48,088 bases of DNA from an uncultured Desulfobacterium sp. GTDB lineage: Bacteria; Desulfobacterota; DSM-4660; Desulfatiglandales; Desulfatiglandaceae. Below, in pieces: positions 36,383 through 45,230 of this stretch. A program made the position numbers and the translations under genes. Location: assembly GCA_900258555.1 (NCBI GenBank), contig LT984854.1, positions 1,642,646 through 1,690,733 on the forward strand. Reading direction: 5' to 3'. Positions within the stretch are counted from its first letter, which is position 1. The number at the start of each line of letters is the position of its first letter. Under the pieces are notes generated by a model that had not been told where the DNA came from, searched no databases, and worked only from the letters and a program-made list of their open reading frames with translations.

Positions 36383-37000
36383 TTATCTCTCGTTTCTAAG
36401 GGATGATAAGGTCTTCAAAAAAACTACAGTACCTTGCTGTATCCTTGCCTCATAGCTGTCCACACGGGAAAGAAGATAGCTATGTCCCACCACAATTGGA
36501 AGGGCCACTGCAAGCCCAAAAGCAGTGGTCAGCATCGCCTCCCATATGCCGCCTGCAAGGACTGCTGCATTTACCTTCCCGCCCATTTCCTGTATCACCA
36601 TAAACGCCTTGATCATGCCGAGCACTGTGCCCAAAAGCCCCAGCATGGGGGCAACATTTCCTATGGTAGCAAGGGCTTGTAGATAACGGGAAAGGTCCTG
36701 GACTTCTTCCTCGGTGGCATGGACTATAACGGTTTCAATGGTGTCGCGGTCCTGGTCTTTGACCTCCAGGGCCTTGACCAGAACCCTGCCTACGGGGGAA
36801 TTACTTCTTGAGGCGATCTGTAAGGCCTCTTCATCGTTGTTGATCTTCAGCTTTTCCGTAACCCTGATCTCAAGATTTTTTCCCCGTTTCAGCATGCGAC
36901 CGAAACGGATAAATCGCTCAAGAAAAATAGCCAAACCTACTACTGAGCATAACAGGATTGGCCACATGCATATACCGCCCTTTACTAAAAACTCTAACAT
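36383..37000 (-). CDS. exbB: ExbB/MotA-TolQ-family proton channel
   Basis: A 205-residue inner-membrane protein of the MotA/TolQ/ExbB family with three transmembrane helices: near the N-terminus (MWPILLCSVVGLAIFLERF), around residue 110 (LATIGNVAPMLGLLGTVLGM, the family signature) and around residue 160 (LTTAFGLAVALPIVVGHSYL). I chose the ATG at 37000 for its GGAGG site 5 nt upstream; an in-frame start at 37027 is inferior. With ExbD it supplies proton-motive force to TonB. It overlaps nothing and follows the 23-repeat protein by 19 bp. Confidence 0.92.
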   Translation of the reverse strand: MLEFLVKGGICMWPILLCSVVGLAIFLERFIRFGRMLKRGKNLEIRVTEKLKINNDEEALQIASRSNSPVGRVLVKALEVKDQDRDTIETVIVHATEEEVQDLSRYLQALATIGNVAPMLGLLGTVLGMIKAFMVIQEMGGKVNAAVLAGGIWEAMLTTAFGLAVALPIVVGHSYLLSRVDSYEARIQQGTVVFLKTLSSLRNER

Positions 37001-37019
37001 ATTTTCCTCCCTTTCTCCC

Positions 37020-38858
37020 TCATTCACCTGCCCCCTTATTCACCTGCACTCTTTCGCCCATTCCAGCCTTTTCGCCTTCATTCTCTTCAACGTCGGGTAG
37101 GCCATCGAAGTCAATATCTCTCGACCTTTTAATCATGGCCTCAGATTCATCATACTCTTCCCATATATCCGGTCTGCCGTCGTTATTTGAATCTTCTTCA
37201 ACTCTCGAGACTCGGCCCTGCTCGTAATGGTACCACAGGTCGGCCGTTCCGTCGCCGCTGGCATCCTTTTCAGCATTTACTGCCTCTTCCTTTTCGTTGT
37301 AATACCAGACAGTGTTTATTTTTCCGGTATCGCCGTTGTCTTCTTCACTCTTTGTCAGTTTGCCGCCTTCATTATAATATTCCCTCAGATCAGGATTTCC
37401 GTCTGCATCATCATCTATTTCCTTAAGCTTAAGGAGCCCTTCTTTATAGTAATAACGCACATCAGGCCGGTTGTCTGCGTCAACATCCGTCTCTATGACC
37501 ACAGACCAGTCAGGTTTGTTGAACCACTGGGTTGTCTCAAACCTGCCGTCATGGTCCTGATCCATCAGGAGTTTTATCTTATTTTCGTTGTTATCAAAAA
37601 ACACCTTCTGATCAACATCCCCGTTTTCGTTTACATCCTTTTCCATCCTAATGATCTTTTCGGACTGATAGTATTGCCAGGTATCGGTTTTTCCATCATA
37701 GTCGGTATCACTTTCAACCCTTTCCTTTTCTTCTTTCCTGTTAAAAAAAATGATTATATCAGGCCTTTTGTCCTTATTATCATCAAGGGTCTGAGTAGAG
37801 AGCCTGCCTTCTTTAAAAAAAGATATCTGATTTAAATAACCGTCACCTTTTGTGTCATACTCACACTTAACCTGCTCACCCTTTTCAAAGTAACTTATCC
37901 TGTCAATACGTCCAGCGTACCTGGTGTCTTCGCGGATCTTCATGGGTTGACCACTGGAGTCAAAATCGCAGAAATAATCCCTTGTACCGTCAAAGTTGGT
38001 ATCCTTTTCCTGAGATGCCGGAACACCTGCCTTAAATTTTAACCACACGTCAAATGCCTTATCATTGTTGGTGTCTTTTTGTTCTTCCAGGGGTTTTTCA
38101 TCTTTGTATGAGGTTATGACCTCATACCATCCATCAAGATTCATATCCTTTTTTTGCTCTGCGATTTTACCCCGCTTGAAGGATCTAAATGTATCCATGT
38201 TACCGTCTTTATCTGTGTCCAGCCTACACTCTTTGGGGAGTCCTTCTTCATCAAAAAAAACAATTTTTTCTATCTTGTCGTCAGCGTTCAGATCCTCTTT
38301 TCTTTCAACAGGTTTATCGTTACGGTATGTCTCCCGGATGTTTATTTTACCATCCTCATCTGTGTCTCTTGTGGAATTGGAGAGTCTGCCTTCCACATAG
38401 TAATAGAAGGTATCAAAGTTATTGTCTTTAGTGGTATCTCTTTCTATTTTCAAAGGTCTTTCTTTTTCGTCAAGGAGCAGGATGTAATCAATCTTCCCAT
38501 CGCCTGTGTTATCCCGTTCCTGACGCCGCCTTTTTCCCTTTTCAAAATAGTCCCAGCAATTTATTTTGCCGTTGTAATCAGTATCACTTTCAAGCCTGAT
38601 AATCTGCTCCTTTTCATAGTACTGGAACCGATCCATGTTGCCGTCGCCATTGCTGTCAACATCCATCTTGACCAACCGGCCGTGATCAAAATGTGAAATC
38701 TGATCCACTTTACCGTCATTATTGGTATCCCGGGTCTTGGTGGTGTCATCGGACCAGGTGGTGACAGGACAAAACAAAATTGCAGTAAAAATGACAAGGC
38801 TTATAAAATTCCTGTTTAAATGCATGATTGGCTGTCCATGTTTCTTGTTTATCATCAT
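37020..38858 (-). CDS. Exported protein of 23 acidic EF-hand-like repeats
   Basis: A 612-residue exported protein built almost wholly of repeats. After an N-terminal signal segment (NFISLVIFTAILFCPVTTW) I count 23 units of about 23-25 residues, each starting with a D-x-[DN]-x-D-G-x-x-D type loop (for example DSNGDGNMDR, DTDYDGKTDT), then an aromatic strand and a short turn. The Asp-rich loops resemble calcium-binding dockerin/VCBS loops, so calcium-dependent folding or binding in the periplasm or at the surface is likely. The start ATG overlaps the tonB stop by 4 bp, which ties it to the TonB-ExbBD block. I know of no assigned function for such a gene inside a tonB operon. Confidence 0.82.
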   Translation of the reverse strand: MMINKKHGQPIMHLNRNFISLVIFTAILFCPVTTWSDDTTKTRDTNNDGKVDQISHFDHGRLVKMDVDSNGDGNMDRFQYYEKEQIIRLESDTDYNGKINCWDYFEKGKRRRQERDNTGDGKIDYILLLDEKERPLKIERDTTKDNNFDTFYYYVEGRLSNSTRDTDEDGKINIRETYRNDKPVERKEDLNADDKIEKIVFFDEEGLPKECRLDTDKDGNMDTFRSFKRGKIAEQKKDMNLDGWYEVITSYKDEKPLEEQKDTNNDKAFDVWLKFKAGVPASQEKDTNFDGTRDYFCDFDSSGQPMKIREDTRYAGRIDRISYFEKGEQVKCEYDTKGDGYLNQISFFKEGRLSTQTLDDNKDKRPDIIIFFNRKEEKERVESDTDYDGKTDTWQYYQSEKIIRMEKDVNENGDVDQKVFFDNNENKIKLLMDQDHDGRFETTQWFNKPDWSVVIETDVDADNRPDVRYYYKEGLLKLKEIDDDADGNPDLREYYNEGGKLTKSEEDNGDTGKINTVWYYNEKEEAVNAEKDASGDGTADLWYHYEQGRVSRVEEDSNNDGRPDIWEEYDESEAMIKRSRDIDFDGLPDVEENEGEKAGMGERVQVNKGAGE

Positions 38859-39550
38859 GTCAATTCAAAGACAACTACCACCTTCACAGGAACAGGGCCT
38901 TTAAAAATGGTCAAAGGCGGTCTTGGAAACGGTGATGAGGCCTGTATAGCCTTTATGGCGGCCTGATCAAGAAGTTCGTGCTGAGGCGTAATCACCTTTA
39001 CATCCTCGGCCAGTCCTTCAGGGGAGATAACAAAGCTTACAGGGACACGGCCTTGGATCTGACGCTCCTGGGCCATCAGGGGATACCTCTTGTGCCGCTC
39101 AATTCGGAGCTTTACCATTTCAAGATAACTCGCAGCAGTTGAAAACACCTCTGCGCCGTCATTGAACATATCCGGCTGCCATTGGCTTACAGATATATTA
39201 GAAGTTTCACCTACATCGGGCGATGGAATACTTTCTCCAATGCGGCTATCAGGTTCATCAGGGTGCACGATTTTTGGGGGAGCCTGCTGCGAAGGCTGTA
39301 TTCTGGTAAGTTTCAGCACGCGGGGATTTTCAGCCTTTGGAGGCGATTTTAGACGCTGCGGCGGTCTTAGTATATCCCTCGTCCAGGGTTTGCTGATATC
39401 TTTTAATTCCAGCTCGATATAATGTAGTGATTTCCAGTTATAAAAGCCGGATATATGGATCAGTATAATTAGATGTATCCCTAAGGATATGCAAAGCAAA
39501 ATACGCAACATCCAATTGGGGCCTGATTTCTTTATCGTTACATCTCCCAC
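38855..39550 (-). CDS. tonB: TonB-family energy transducer
   Basis: A 231-residue TonB-like protein: a single N-terminal transmembrane helix (LRILLCISLGIHLIILIHI), a proline-rich periplasmic linker at about residues 60-110 (RPPQRLKSPPKAENP), and a C-terminal TonB domain (HKRYPLMAQERQIQGRVPVS, DQAAIKAIQASSPFPRPP). It contacts outer-membrane receptors and is powered by ExbBD. It is the first gene of the tonB, repeat protein, exbB, exbD block, starts 56 bp after repeat copy B, and overlaps the next gene by 4 bp. Confidence 0.93.
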   Translation of the reverse strand: MGDVTIKKSGPNWMLRILLCISLGIHLIILIHISGFYNWKSLHYIELELKDISKPWTRDILRPPQRLKSPPKAENPRVLKLTRIQPSQQAPPKIVHPDEPDSRIGESIPSPDVGETSNISVSQWQPDMFNDGAEVFSTAASYLEMVKLRIERHKRYPLMAQERQIQGRVPVSFVISPEGLAEDVKVITPQHELLDQAAIKAIQASSPFPRPPLTIFKGPVPVKVVVVFELT

Positions 39551-39606
39551 ATCCCAGCCTTCCGGAAAAAGCCAATTATTAACCAGGCAATTAAATATAC
39601 CAACTT

Positions 39607-39670
39607 CGTCATTCCGGAGAAGGCCGGAATCCAGAAAAGCACTGGATGCCGGATCAGGTCCGGCATGACG
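39607..39670 (+). repeat. Palindromic intergenic repeat, copy B
   Basis: Same repeat and orientation as 35899-35961 (GTCATTCCGGAGAAGGCCGG ... CCGGCATGAC), with about six base differences. It lies in the gap between the exported tetrapyrrole-methylase-like fusion and tonB. The two copies bracket the four-gene TonB block. Confidence 0.75.
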
Positions 39671-39745
39671 ATAGTTGTTTATTCACAGTTGCGAAGTTAA
39701 TAAATACTCATCTGAGCTCCAATGAGCACCTGATAATGTGCAATG

Positions 39746-41551
39746 TCACGGAAGCCGGGGGGAACCGGCTCCCGGTTGTTTTCCACAGCACTCATCCTTT
39801 TTGGTTTCAAGGCAAGGCCCCACATAGATCAGTCCAAGAAATTTTTCAGGGTGTTGCGCAGCTGCGTGTTCAAGACCATCCAGGGTCGTCTGCACCAGAT
39901 CTTCGCTTCCGGAATAGCCCGACTTGTAGACAAGGCATGCAGGGGTATCTGTCTTGTAATGGATCTTAAATTGGGATACAAGTTCAGGCAGGTCCTTAAG
40001 ACCCATAAAAATCGCCATTGTCTCACCTTTCTCGGCTATTGCCTTTATCAGGTCAGGGTTTTCCTTTATGCCTCGCGGTGTAGCCAGGACAATATTCCCA
40101 TTACATCCGATGCGTTCGCTTATCATTGCATTGGATACATTAAAAGAGCTCAATCCAGGGATAACTTCAATCCGGTCTGCCTTGAAATAATCCCTGGCCC
40201 AACTCCAGCCGCTCCAGATCGTGGGGTCTCCATAATCCAGAATGGCGACTGTCCTTTTATTATCCAATTCGGTCCGGATCTTCTGTGCGGCCTCTTTATG
40301 CTTCTGATCTAAAATCCCTTGAATCTGATCCTCGGATAACCCCGGATTTGCCTTTCTGACCTTGGGCGGGGCGAATTCATAGATATCGAGGAGGACCTTT
40401 TTCCCTCCCAGATATTTTTGAAATCGCTTTGTGATATCTTCAGGGGCCACAAAGACATCCGCCCTGGCCATATAGGAAATCGCCTCAAGGGTTATCAGAT
40501 TGGTGTCTCCGCAACCGATACCTATAACGTACAGCTCGGGCTGTCTGTGCAAAGAAATGATTTCAATCTTTTCAAGCGCCTTTACATCCCTGTCAGACAT
40601 CAGGTCATCCGGCGGAACCAGCACGAATTTTCCGCCGTTTTCAATGTCTTCGTTATTGATCTTATCCGCAACAAGCATCCGATCACCTGCCGGGTCCAGG
40701 TAGATCTCACCGTACGAAAACAGGGTTCGATACCCGTCAGGCGCTGATGCAAGAAATACCTGGCTTAGGTCCGGTTTTACATCTACGTTTTCCAGTAGTG
40801 ACTTCAGATAAGTACCTTGATAATTATCTATTCCGTGAAAACCCTTTCCCTCACCAATGTGCTTTACGGTCATTTTGGTCTTTGGAAAACCGGAAAGCTT
40901 CTTGATGGTCTTTGGCTTGATGTCAGGTCCGATGATGGAAAATTCCTTCGAAAATATCTTCTCCGACTTCTGTGATGGCATCCTAGGTTTTAAGTCTACC
41001 ACCTCAATTGATGTGACACCGTCTAGACACCGGTCTGCAAATGTATCACTGTTTACTACAAGCTTTGGAAAGGAAATGCTCCTCTTCAACTGATCCATCC
41101 TTGGCTGGTATTCTTCAGTAGTGTGACAACCGGCACAGGAATGTTTCGGCATGATCGGCTGGGCCGACGTGGCAATAACTATTCTGCCAGGATTTCTGTA
41201 AAACACCTCTCCCCAGGAAAGGGCAATCTCCTTGCCGTTCTCACCCCGGACCAGAATGGCCAGATCCACCTTTTTGTTGAATGCGCTTTCTTCCTTTTCA
41301 ATGCTTGCCAGCTCCAGCAGTGTTTTTAACGGGACGCCCTTGTAGCTAAAGACGCCCCGAAAGCTCCCATCCTGCATGACCTCGTTTAACTGAACATTAA
41401 TTGCCTCAAAGCCTGATAGGTCTTCAAGAGACAGATTTAAGGGCTGTTTGACGAGTCCTACAATGCCCAATTGAGATGGAGCGGCAAAGAGGACACCTGA
41501 AGCAAATGCCCATATCACTATGGAAATCAGAAGAACAAACTTATGTCTCAT
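39746..41551 (-). CDS. Exported fusion: Mo-domain-like, CxxCH, tetrapyrrole-methylase-like
   Basis: A 601-residue protein with a signal peptide (residues 1-24, ending GVLFAA). Residues ~30-330 hold two segments resembling sulfite-oxidase-type Mo-cofactor domains (YKGVPLKTLLELA, YQGTYLKSLLENV); the first contains CAGCH (~residue 139), a c-type heme motif. Residues ~340-590 look like a tetrapyrrole (cobalamin/siroheme) methylase: LYVIGIGCGDTNLITLEA (usual GxGPG is GCG), the GDP motif DYGDPTIW, VIPGLSSFNVSNA and FMGLKDLPEL. Exporting a methylase fold is strange, because S-adenosylmethionine is cytoplasmic; it may bind rather than methylate a tetrapyrrole. It lies between a TonB-dependent receptor and tonB, next to cytochrome c maturation genes. 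Confidence 0.75.
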   Translation of the reverse strand: MRHKFVLLISIVIWAFASGVLFAAPSQLGIVGLVKQPLNLSLEDLSGFEAINVQLNEVMQDGSFRGVFSYKGVPLKTLLELASIEKEESAFNKKVDLAILVRGENGKEIALSWGEVFYRNPGRIVIATSAQPIMPKHSCAGCHTTEEYQPRMDQLKRSISFPKLVVNSDTFADRCLDGVTSIEVVDLKPRMPSQKSEKIFSKEFSIIGPDIKPKTIKKLSGFPKTKMTVKHIGEGKGFHGIDNYQGTYLKSLLENVDVKPDLSQVFLASAPDGYRTLFSYGEIYLDPAGDRMLVADKINNEDIENGGKFVLVPPDDLMSDRDVKALEKIEIISLHRQPELYVIGIGCGDTNLITLEAISYMARADVFVAPEDITKRFQKYLGGKKVLLDIYEFAPPKVRKANPGLSEDQIQGILDQKHKEAAQKIRTELDNKRTVAILDYGDPTIWSGWSWARDYFKADRIEVIPGLSSFNVSNAMISERIGCNGNIVLATPRGIKENPDLIKAIAEKGETMAIFMGLKDLPELVSQFKIHYKTDTPACLVYKSGYSGSEDLVQTTLDGLEHAAAQHPEKFLGLIYVGPCLETKKDECCGKQPGAGSPRLP

Positions 41552-41616
41552 GTCATACTCCCTTATAAAAGCACCACAGCCCTATCGTGTTAAAGAAGGC
41601 CTAGGAGATGTTAACA

Positions 41617-43629
41617 CTAAAAACTGCCCCGGATGCCGCAGAAGGCCTCACGTCCCTCTCTTGGAAATCCGTAGCTGGTCTCATAGTTCTCGTCAAATAT
41701 GTTTCTAACTCCGACTTCAAATGTAGCCATATCATAGAGGTCCGCCATGGCCTTCAAATCAACAACCCAATAGTCATCCAGGTCTACCCAACTTTGGTCT
41801 CTTTTTTGTGCCCACTGCTTTCTGTTATACTCTGCTTTGGCATACAGGGAAAACCAATCCGTAACGGTAAGCAAATCGCTCATGTATAGCTGATATTTGG
41901 GTATTTCGCTGAGGTGCGAGCTGGTTCGGTCGTCTGAACGGTTTTCGGAATCCAGATAGGTGTAGTGGGCCTCGAGGGTATTTAAAGGCAGACCATTTGT
42001 CTTGGCGCTGAGTTCAAATCCACGGAATCTTGACTGCCCAATGTTTTCTGTAATAGTAGTTCTGTCAGGCAATGTTCTTCTGTTGATTAGATCCTCTACG
42101 TCGGAATAGAAAAGAGTAAAGCCAGCAATGCTTTCCCATGGCAGTGGTCTTTGTATTCCTGTCTCGTAATTTACTGATTGTTCCTTTTTTAAATTAGGAT
42201 TGGGAGTAACAGAGCCCAGATAAGATGAGTAAAGTTCATTCAAGGTTGGGAACCGTGTTTTTTTGGCTACAGAAAAATGGAGCCTCGTCGCGTCTTCAAA
42301 AGTATAGTGTGCACCCCCTAAAAGATTCCATGCCTCCTCATTGGACCTCACTTCATCTCCATTTGCATATTTAGGGTCTTGAACATCGTAGCTGGTTCCT
42401 AAGACAAACCCAAAATTATCAGTAAGTTTAGTTTCATTTTCAAGACCATAGGAAAACATTTTGGATTCATACCTTTCCCATGACGCCCCATAGTCGTCCT
42501 GTTCCTTATGCGTATCTTTTTTGTAATGGAATGAAGCGCTGGTAGTATTGTCCTCAATATACTCTGATTTAAGGACTATAGAGCCTCCGTCTGTGTGATC
42601 ATCATAGGTACTGTGAAAGGCGTATCTGGCATTCTGAGTGGTAAAGGTTTCGTCATCATAGGCATCAAGAACATTAAAGTATTGATCATGATACAAGCGT
42701 GTCTTGGCCGATAACTGGTCTGTTATCCTGCTGTCTCCTATAAAGTAATATGTCTTTTTTTCCCAATCGGCAAATCTTCGATACATCACACTTTCACTTG
42801 GATATACATTTGTAGGCCAGCCCTTTTCGTCGCTCCTTACATGATGGAAACCCACCGCATACTCATGGCCCTCTGAAGGCACAATACCCATTTTCAATGT
42901 CTCTGAAAGGCTTTCTATGTCTGAATTATCTCTCTTATAACCGTCCTCATACCAGCCATCTCTATTTGCGGGTTTGGGTGAGTAAGCATGCGACATCCTG
43001 TAATCACCATAATCAAGACCAGATACACCGCCCATAAAATAGAATTTGTCCATCTTCGAGCCTAGATTCAGATTCCCGAGATAGCCGCTTCTGTTGGCTT
43101 CTGCACCATATGAGCCCTCAAAGGCCTTTTGAGGTTTCATGGAAATAATATTAATAACTCCGCCCATGGTATTTGGTCCATACAGCACGGAGGCAGCCCC
43201 TTTGGTCAGGGTAACCTGAGAGAGATTACCAGTAGGAATCTCGCTTGAATCAACATAGCCGTCATTAGGGATGTACCAAGGAATGCCGTCATAAAAGATA
43301 GGGACATATTTCTGATTAAAACCACGGACATTCAGATATGCCTCATTTCTCTGACCCGTTGCGACATGAACACCGGGAAGTGTTTCAAGCGCGGATGAAA
43401 GATCCGTGGAATTTGTCAGGTCCAGTTGCTCCCTATCTAGCGTCTCAACTGTGGCCACTTGTGATATAATTGAAGACTCTCCTGAAACCACTACCTCGCC
43501 TAAGTCAAAAACATTGCTTTCCTTTTCGGCATCACCGACTTTTTCTTCAGCCCAGCCCAGGCCAACAAAGGTTGAACATAACAGGATTAATAAATAAAGA
43601 ATTGCCTTTGTCTTTAATCTTGACCTCAT
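41617..43629 (-). CDS. TonB-dependent outer-membrane receptor
   Basis: A 670-residue outer-membrane receptor. A signal peptide (LLILLCSTFVGLGWA) is followed by a TonB-box-like DLGEVVVSGE, a plug domain (SALETLPGVHVATGQRNEAY, LNVRGFNQ, LYGPNTMGGVINI) and a long beta-barrel of alternating aromatic strands that ends with a terminal Phe (CGIRGSF), the assembly signal. The plug is of the BtuB/CirA class, but the substrate (cobalamin, heme, siderophore) is not decided. It is followed by the exported tetrapyrrole-methylase-like fusion 65 bp on and preceded by resB. There is no riboswitch in front of it. Confidence 0.93.
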   Translation of the reverse strand: MRSRLKTKAILYLLILLCSTFVGLGWAEEKVGDAEKESNVFDLGEVVVSGESSIISQVATVETLDREQLDLTNSTDLSSALETLPGVHVATGQRNEAYLNVRGFNQKYVPIFYDGIPWYIPNDGYVDSSEIPTGNLSQVTLTKGAASVLYGPNTMGGVINIISMKPQKAFEGSYGAEANRSGYLGNLNLGSKMDKFYFMGGVSGLDYGDYRMSHAYSPKPANRDGWYEDGYKRDNSDIESLSETLKMGIVPSEGHEYAVGFHHVRSDEKGWPTNVYPSESVMYRRFADWEKKTYYFIGDSRITDQLSAKTRLYHDQYFNVLDAYDDETFTTQNARYAFHSTYDDHTDGGSIVLKSEYIEDNTTSASFHYKKDTHKEQDDYGASWERYESKMFSYGLENETKLTDNFGFVLGTSYDVQDPKYANGDEVRSNEEAWNLLGGAHYTFEDATRLHFSVAKKTRFPTLNELYSSYLGSVTPNPNLKKEQSVNYETGIQRPLPWESIAGFTLFYSDVEDLINRRTLPDRTTITENIGQSRFRGFELSAKTNGLPLNTLEAHYTYLDSENRSDDRTSSHLSEIPKYQLYMSDLLTVTDWFSLYAKAEYNRKQWAQKRDQSWVDLDDYWVVDLKAMADLYDMATFEVGVRNIFDENYETSYGFPREGREAFCGIRGSF

Positions 43630-43662
43630 CTTTCACTTTCCTCCTTTTAAATAATAACAATT

Positions 43663-44472
43663 TTAATTTTCCTTTTCCGGCCTCTGCCACGTCATGACCA
43701 GATGGACACCTATCCCCAATATCATCAAGGGATAGATGATGAGAAACACCTTTAGAATCGGGTTGCAGGCAATAGCTACCATTACACCCGGAGTTGTGCT
43801 TGATGATGAGGGATCTGCCTCAGGGGGAGTGAATCGTTTTAAAGTGACCTGTAAATTCCCATGGTGAAACGGTTCCAAAAGATACACTCGACCATGGGTC
43901 AGAACCTGATTCGCCTTTTGAAGCGCAACCTCAACAAAATTTTCCTTGTAATGGAATTCGCCGTTCTTGATGTCCCTGCGGGTCTTGTTCAGTACCTGGG
44001 CATCATCTACAAAATGGACTTCCAGCAACTTTAGCTGGAGATCATCTTCGAATGAAAATGTTTCCCCTTTTTTAAGGCCTACATCATCATACTTGTACCC
44101 CAGCATGAACCCCCCCAGATGGCCCAGAGCCACCAGTCCGAAGATTATGTGGACAACAAGCATAAAGAGCATCGCCCCGCTGAAGCGATGGCGCATGATC
44201 TTGAGTATCCGGTTCCACGAGCAGAAGACCAGGTTTATACCCATGACAACCATGATCAGGCAAAGACCGATAAACCAGGCCTTTAAAAACGTCGAGCCGT
44301 GTCCTTGATTGAAAAGCCAGTCCCTGGTCAGGGTCATGTTCATTTCCCTGAATGCGGCAAAAAAATTTTGATTAGCGCAAAGGATTGTTCCAATGACGAA
44401 CCAGAGGAAAAGTGTTACAAGTGTCCATGTGGCAAAACCTAGGGAAGATAACTGCTCTGTGACTCTGCTCAT
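43663..44472 (-). CDS. resB: ResB-like cytochrome c biogenesis protein
   Basis: A membrane protein of about 269 residues of the ResB/Ccs1 type, which works with CcsA to carry heme across the membrane and attach it to apocytochromes. It has three or four transmembrane helices, three in the first half (TWTLVTLFLWFVIGTI, FIGLCLIMVVMGINLVF, MLVVHIIFGLVALGHLGGFM) and one near the C-terminus (FLIIYPLMILGIGVHLV), around a periplasmic loop. I chose the ATG at 44472, which overlaps the ccsA stop by 4 bp; an upstream in-frame start at 44649 would run 177 bp into ccsA. It is shorter than classical ResB. Confidence 0.8.
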   Translation of the reverse strand: MSRVTEQLSSLGFATWTLVTLFLWFVIGTILCANQNFFAAFREMNMTLTRDWLFNQGHGSTFLKAWFIGLCLIMVVMGINLVFCSWNRILKIMRHRFSGAMLFMLVVHIIFGLVALGHLGGFMLGYKYDDVGLKKGETFSFEDDLQLKLLEVHFVDDAQVLNKTRRDIKNGEFHYKENFVEVALQKANQVLTHGRVYLLEPFHHGNLQVTLKRFTPPEADPSSSSTTPGVMVAIACNPILKVFLIIYPLMILGIGVHLVMTWQRPEKEN

Positions 44473-45230
44473 AAGGTGCTCCGGTAGGCGATAAGCGCCA
44501 ATATCAAAAATCCGCTGATAATGCCGAGCCTGGGCCGCCAGTTCCCTTGGCGGTGATTTGATCCTGGCACATGAACGGCAAGCATGAATAACAACACAAT
44601 GATGGTGGACTGGAAAAAGCCAGGGCCCCACTGCCAGAAATCTCCCCATCCCCTAAGGCACCATCGGATCCCTGTATATTCCGCAGTAAGAAAGAGCATG
44701 GCGCCCAGCAAAAGAAAATTCCTGCCTTGGTGGGCGCGGTTTATCGCAATAGAATTGCCTCTTTTGATATCTAATCTTGATTGGATATAAAGTGCTGAGG
44801 CAAACAGGGTTATGGATATAACTGCAACACGAAGCCCGTGGAATAATACAATAGTAGGGTCGTTATAATCATAGCCGAAAAAAGACGGCTCCTTAACTGA
44901 AAAGGCGGCAAGAGCCATGATCAGAAGCATCTCAAGCCAGACCCAGAATCTGACATCAGGGAGTTTTTCCTCCTGGCTGCTGAAGAGCAGGCCAATAATG
45001 GCAAGCAATGCGGAGCCAAGCATCAAGGATTCAAAAAGCCTGAATACAGGTGCATGGCGGGATATCGTCACAAGGATAAACAGACCTGCAATGTTGGCGA
45101 TCAAACCGGCTATCGCTCCTAAGCTCTCTGCTCGCCTTTTTCGGAGTAACGTGAAGAGGAAGGTAAAAGCGTAAAAGAGAAATGTAACCCAGAAGATTAT
45201 GGCCAAAGGCGATTTCATAACACAAACCAC
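44469..45230 (-). CDS. ccsA: CcsA/ResC-like cytochrome c assembly protein
   Basis: A 253-residue integral membrane protein with about eight helices. The tryptophan-rich segment GWGDFWQWGPGFFQS near residue 205 matches the WWD heme-binding signature of CcsA/CcmC proteins, and conserved histidines lie on helices near it (LFHGLRVAV). With ResB it forms a system II cytochrome c synthetase. The start is GTG at 45230; an ATG at 45218 is equally possible. It is the first gene of the minus-strand envelope locus. The exported CxxCH protein three genes downstream could be one of its substrates. Confidence 0.85.
   Translation of the reverse strand: MVCVMKSPLAIIFWVTFLFYAFTFLFTLLRKRRAESLGAIAGLIANIAGLFILVTISRHAPVFRLFESLMLGSALLAIIGLLFSSQEEKLPDVRFWVWLEMLLIMALAAFSVKEPSFFGYDYNDPTIVLFHGLRVAVISITLFASALYIQSRLDIKRGNSIAINRAHQGRNFLLLGAMLFLTAEYTGIRWCLRGWGDFWQWGPGFFQSTIIVLLFMLAVHVPGSNHRQGNWRPRLGIISGFLILALIAYRSTL

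Noticed and set aside
37227-37835. 202-residue plus-strand ORF antisense to the repeat protein
   Set aside because: It is a mirror of the repetitive Asp-rich coding frame; the minus strand has a signal peptide, ordered repeats and operon overlap.
35899-39670. The two 63-bp repeats as part of a CRISPR array
   Set aside because: Only two copies, 3.7 kb apart, internally palindromic and with genes between them; no spacers or cas genes.
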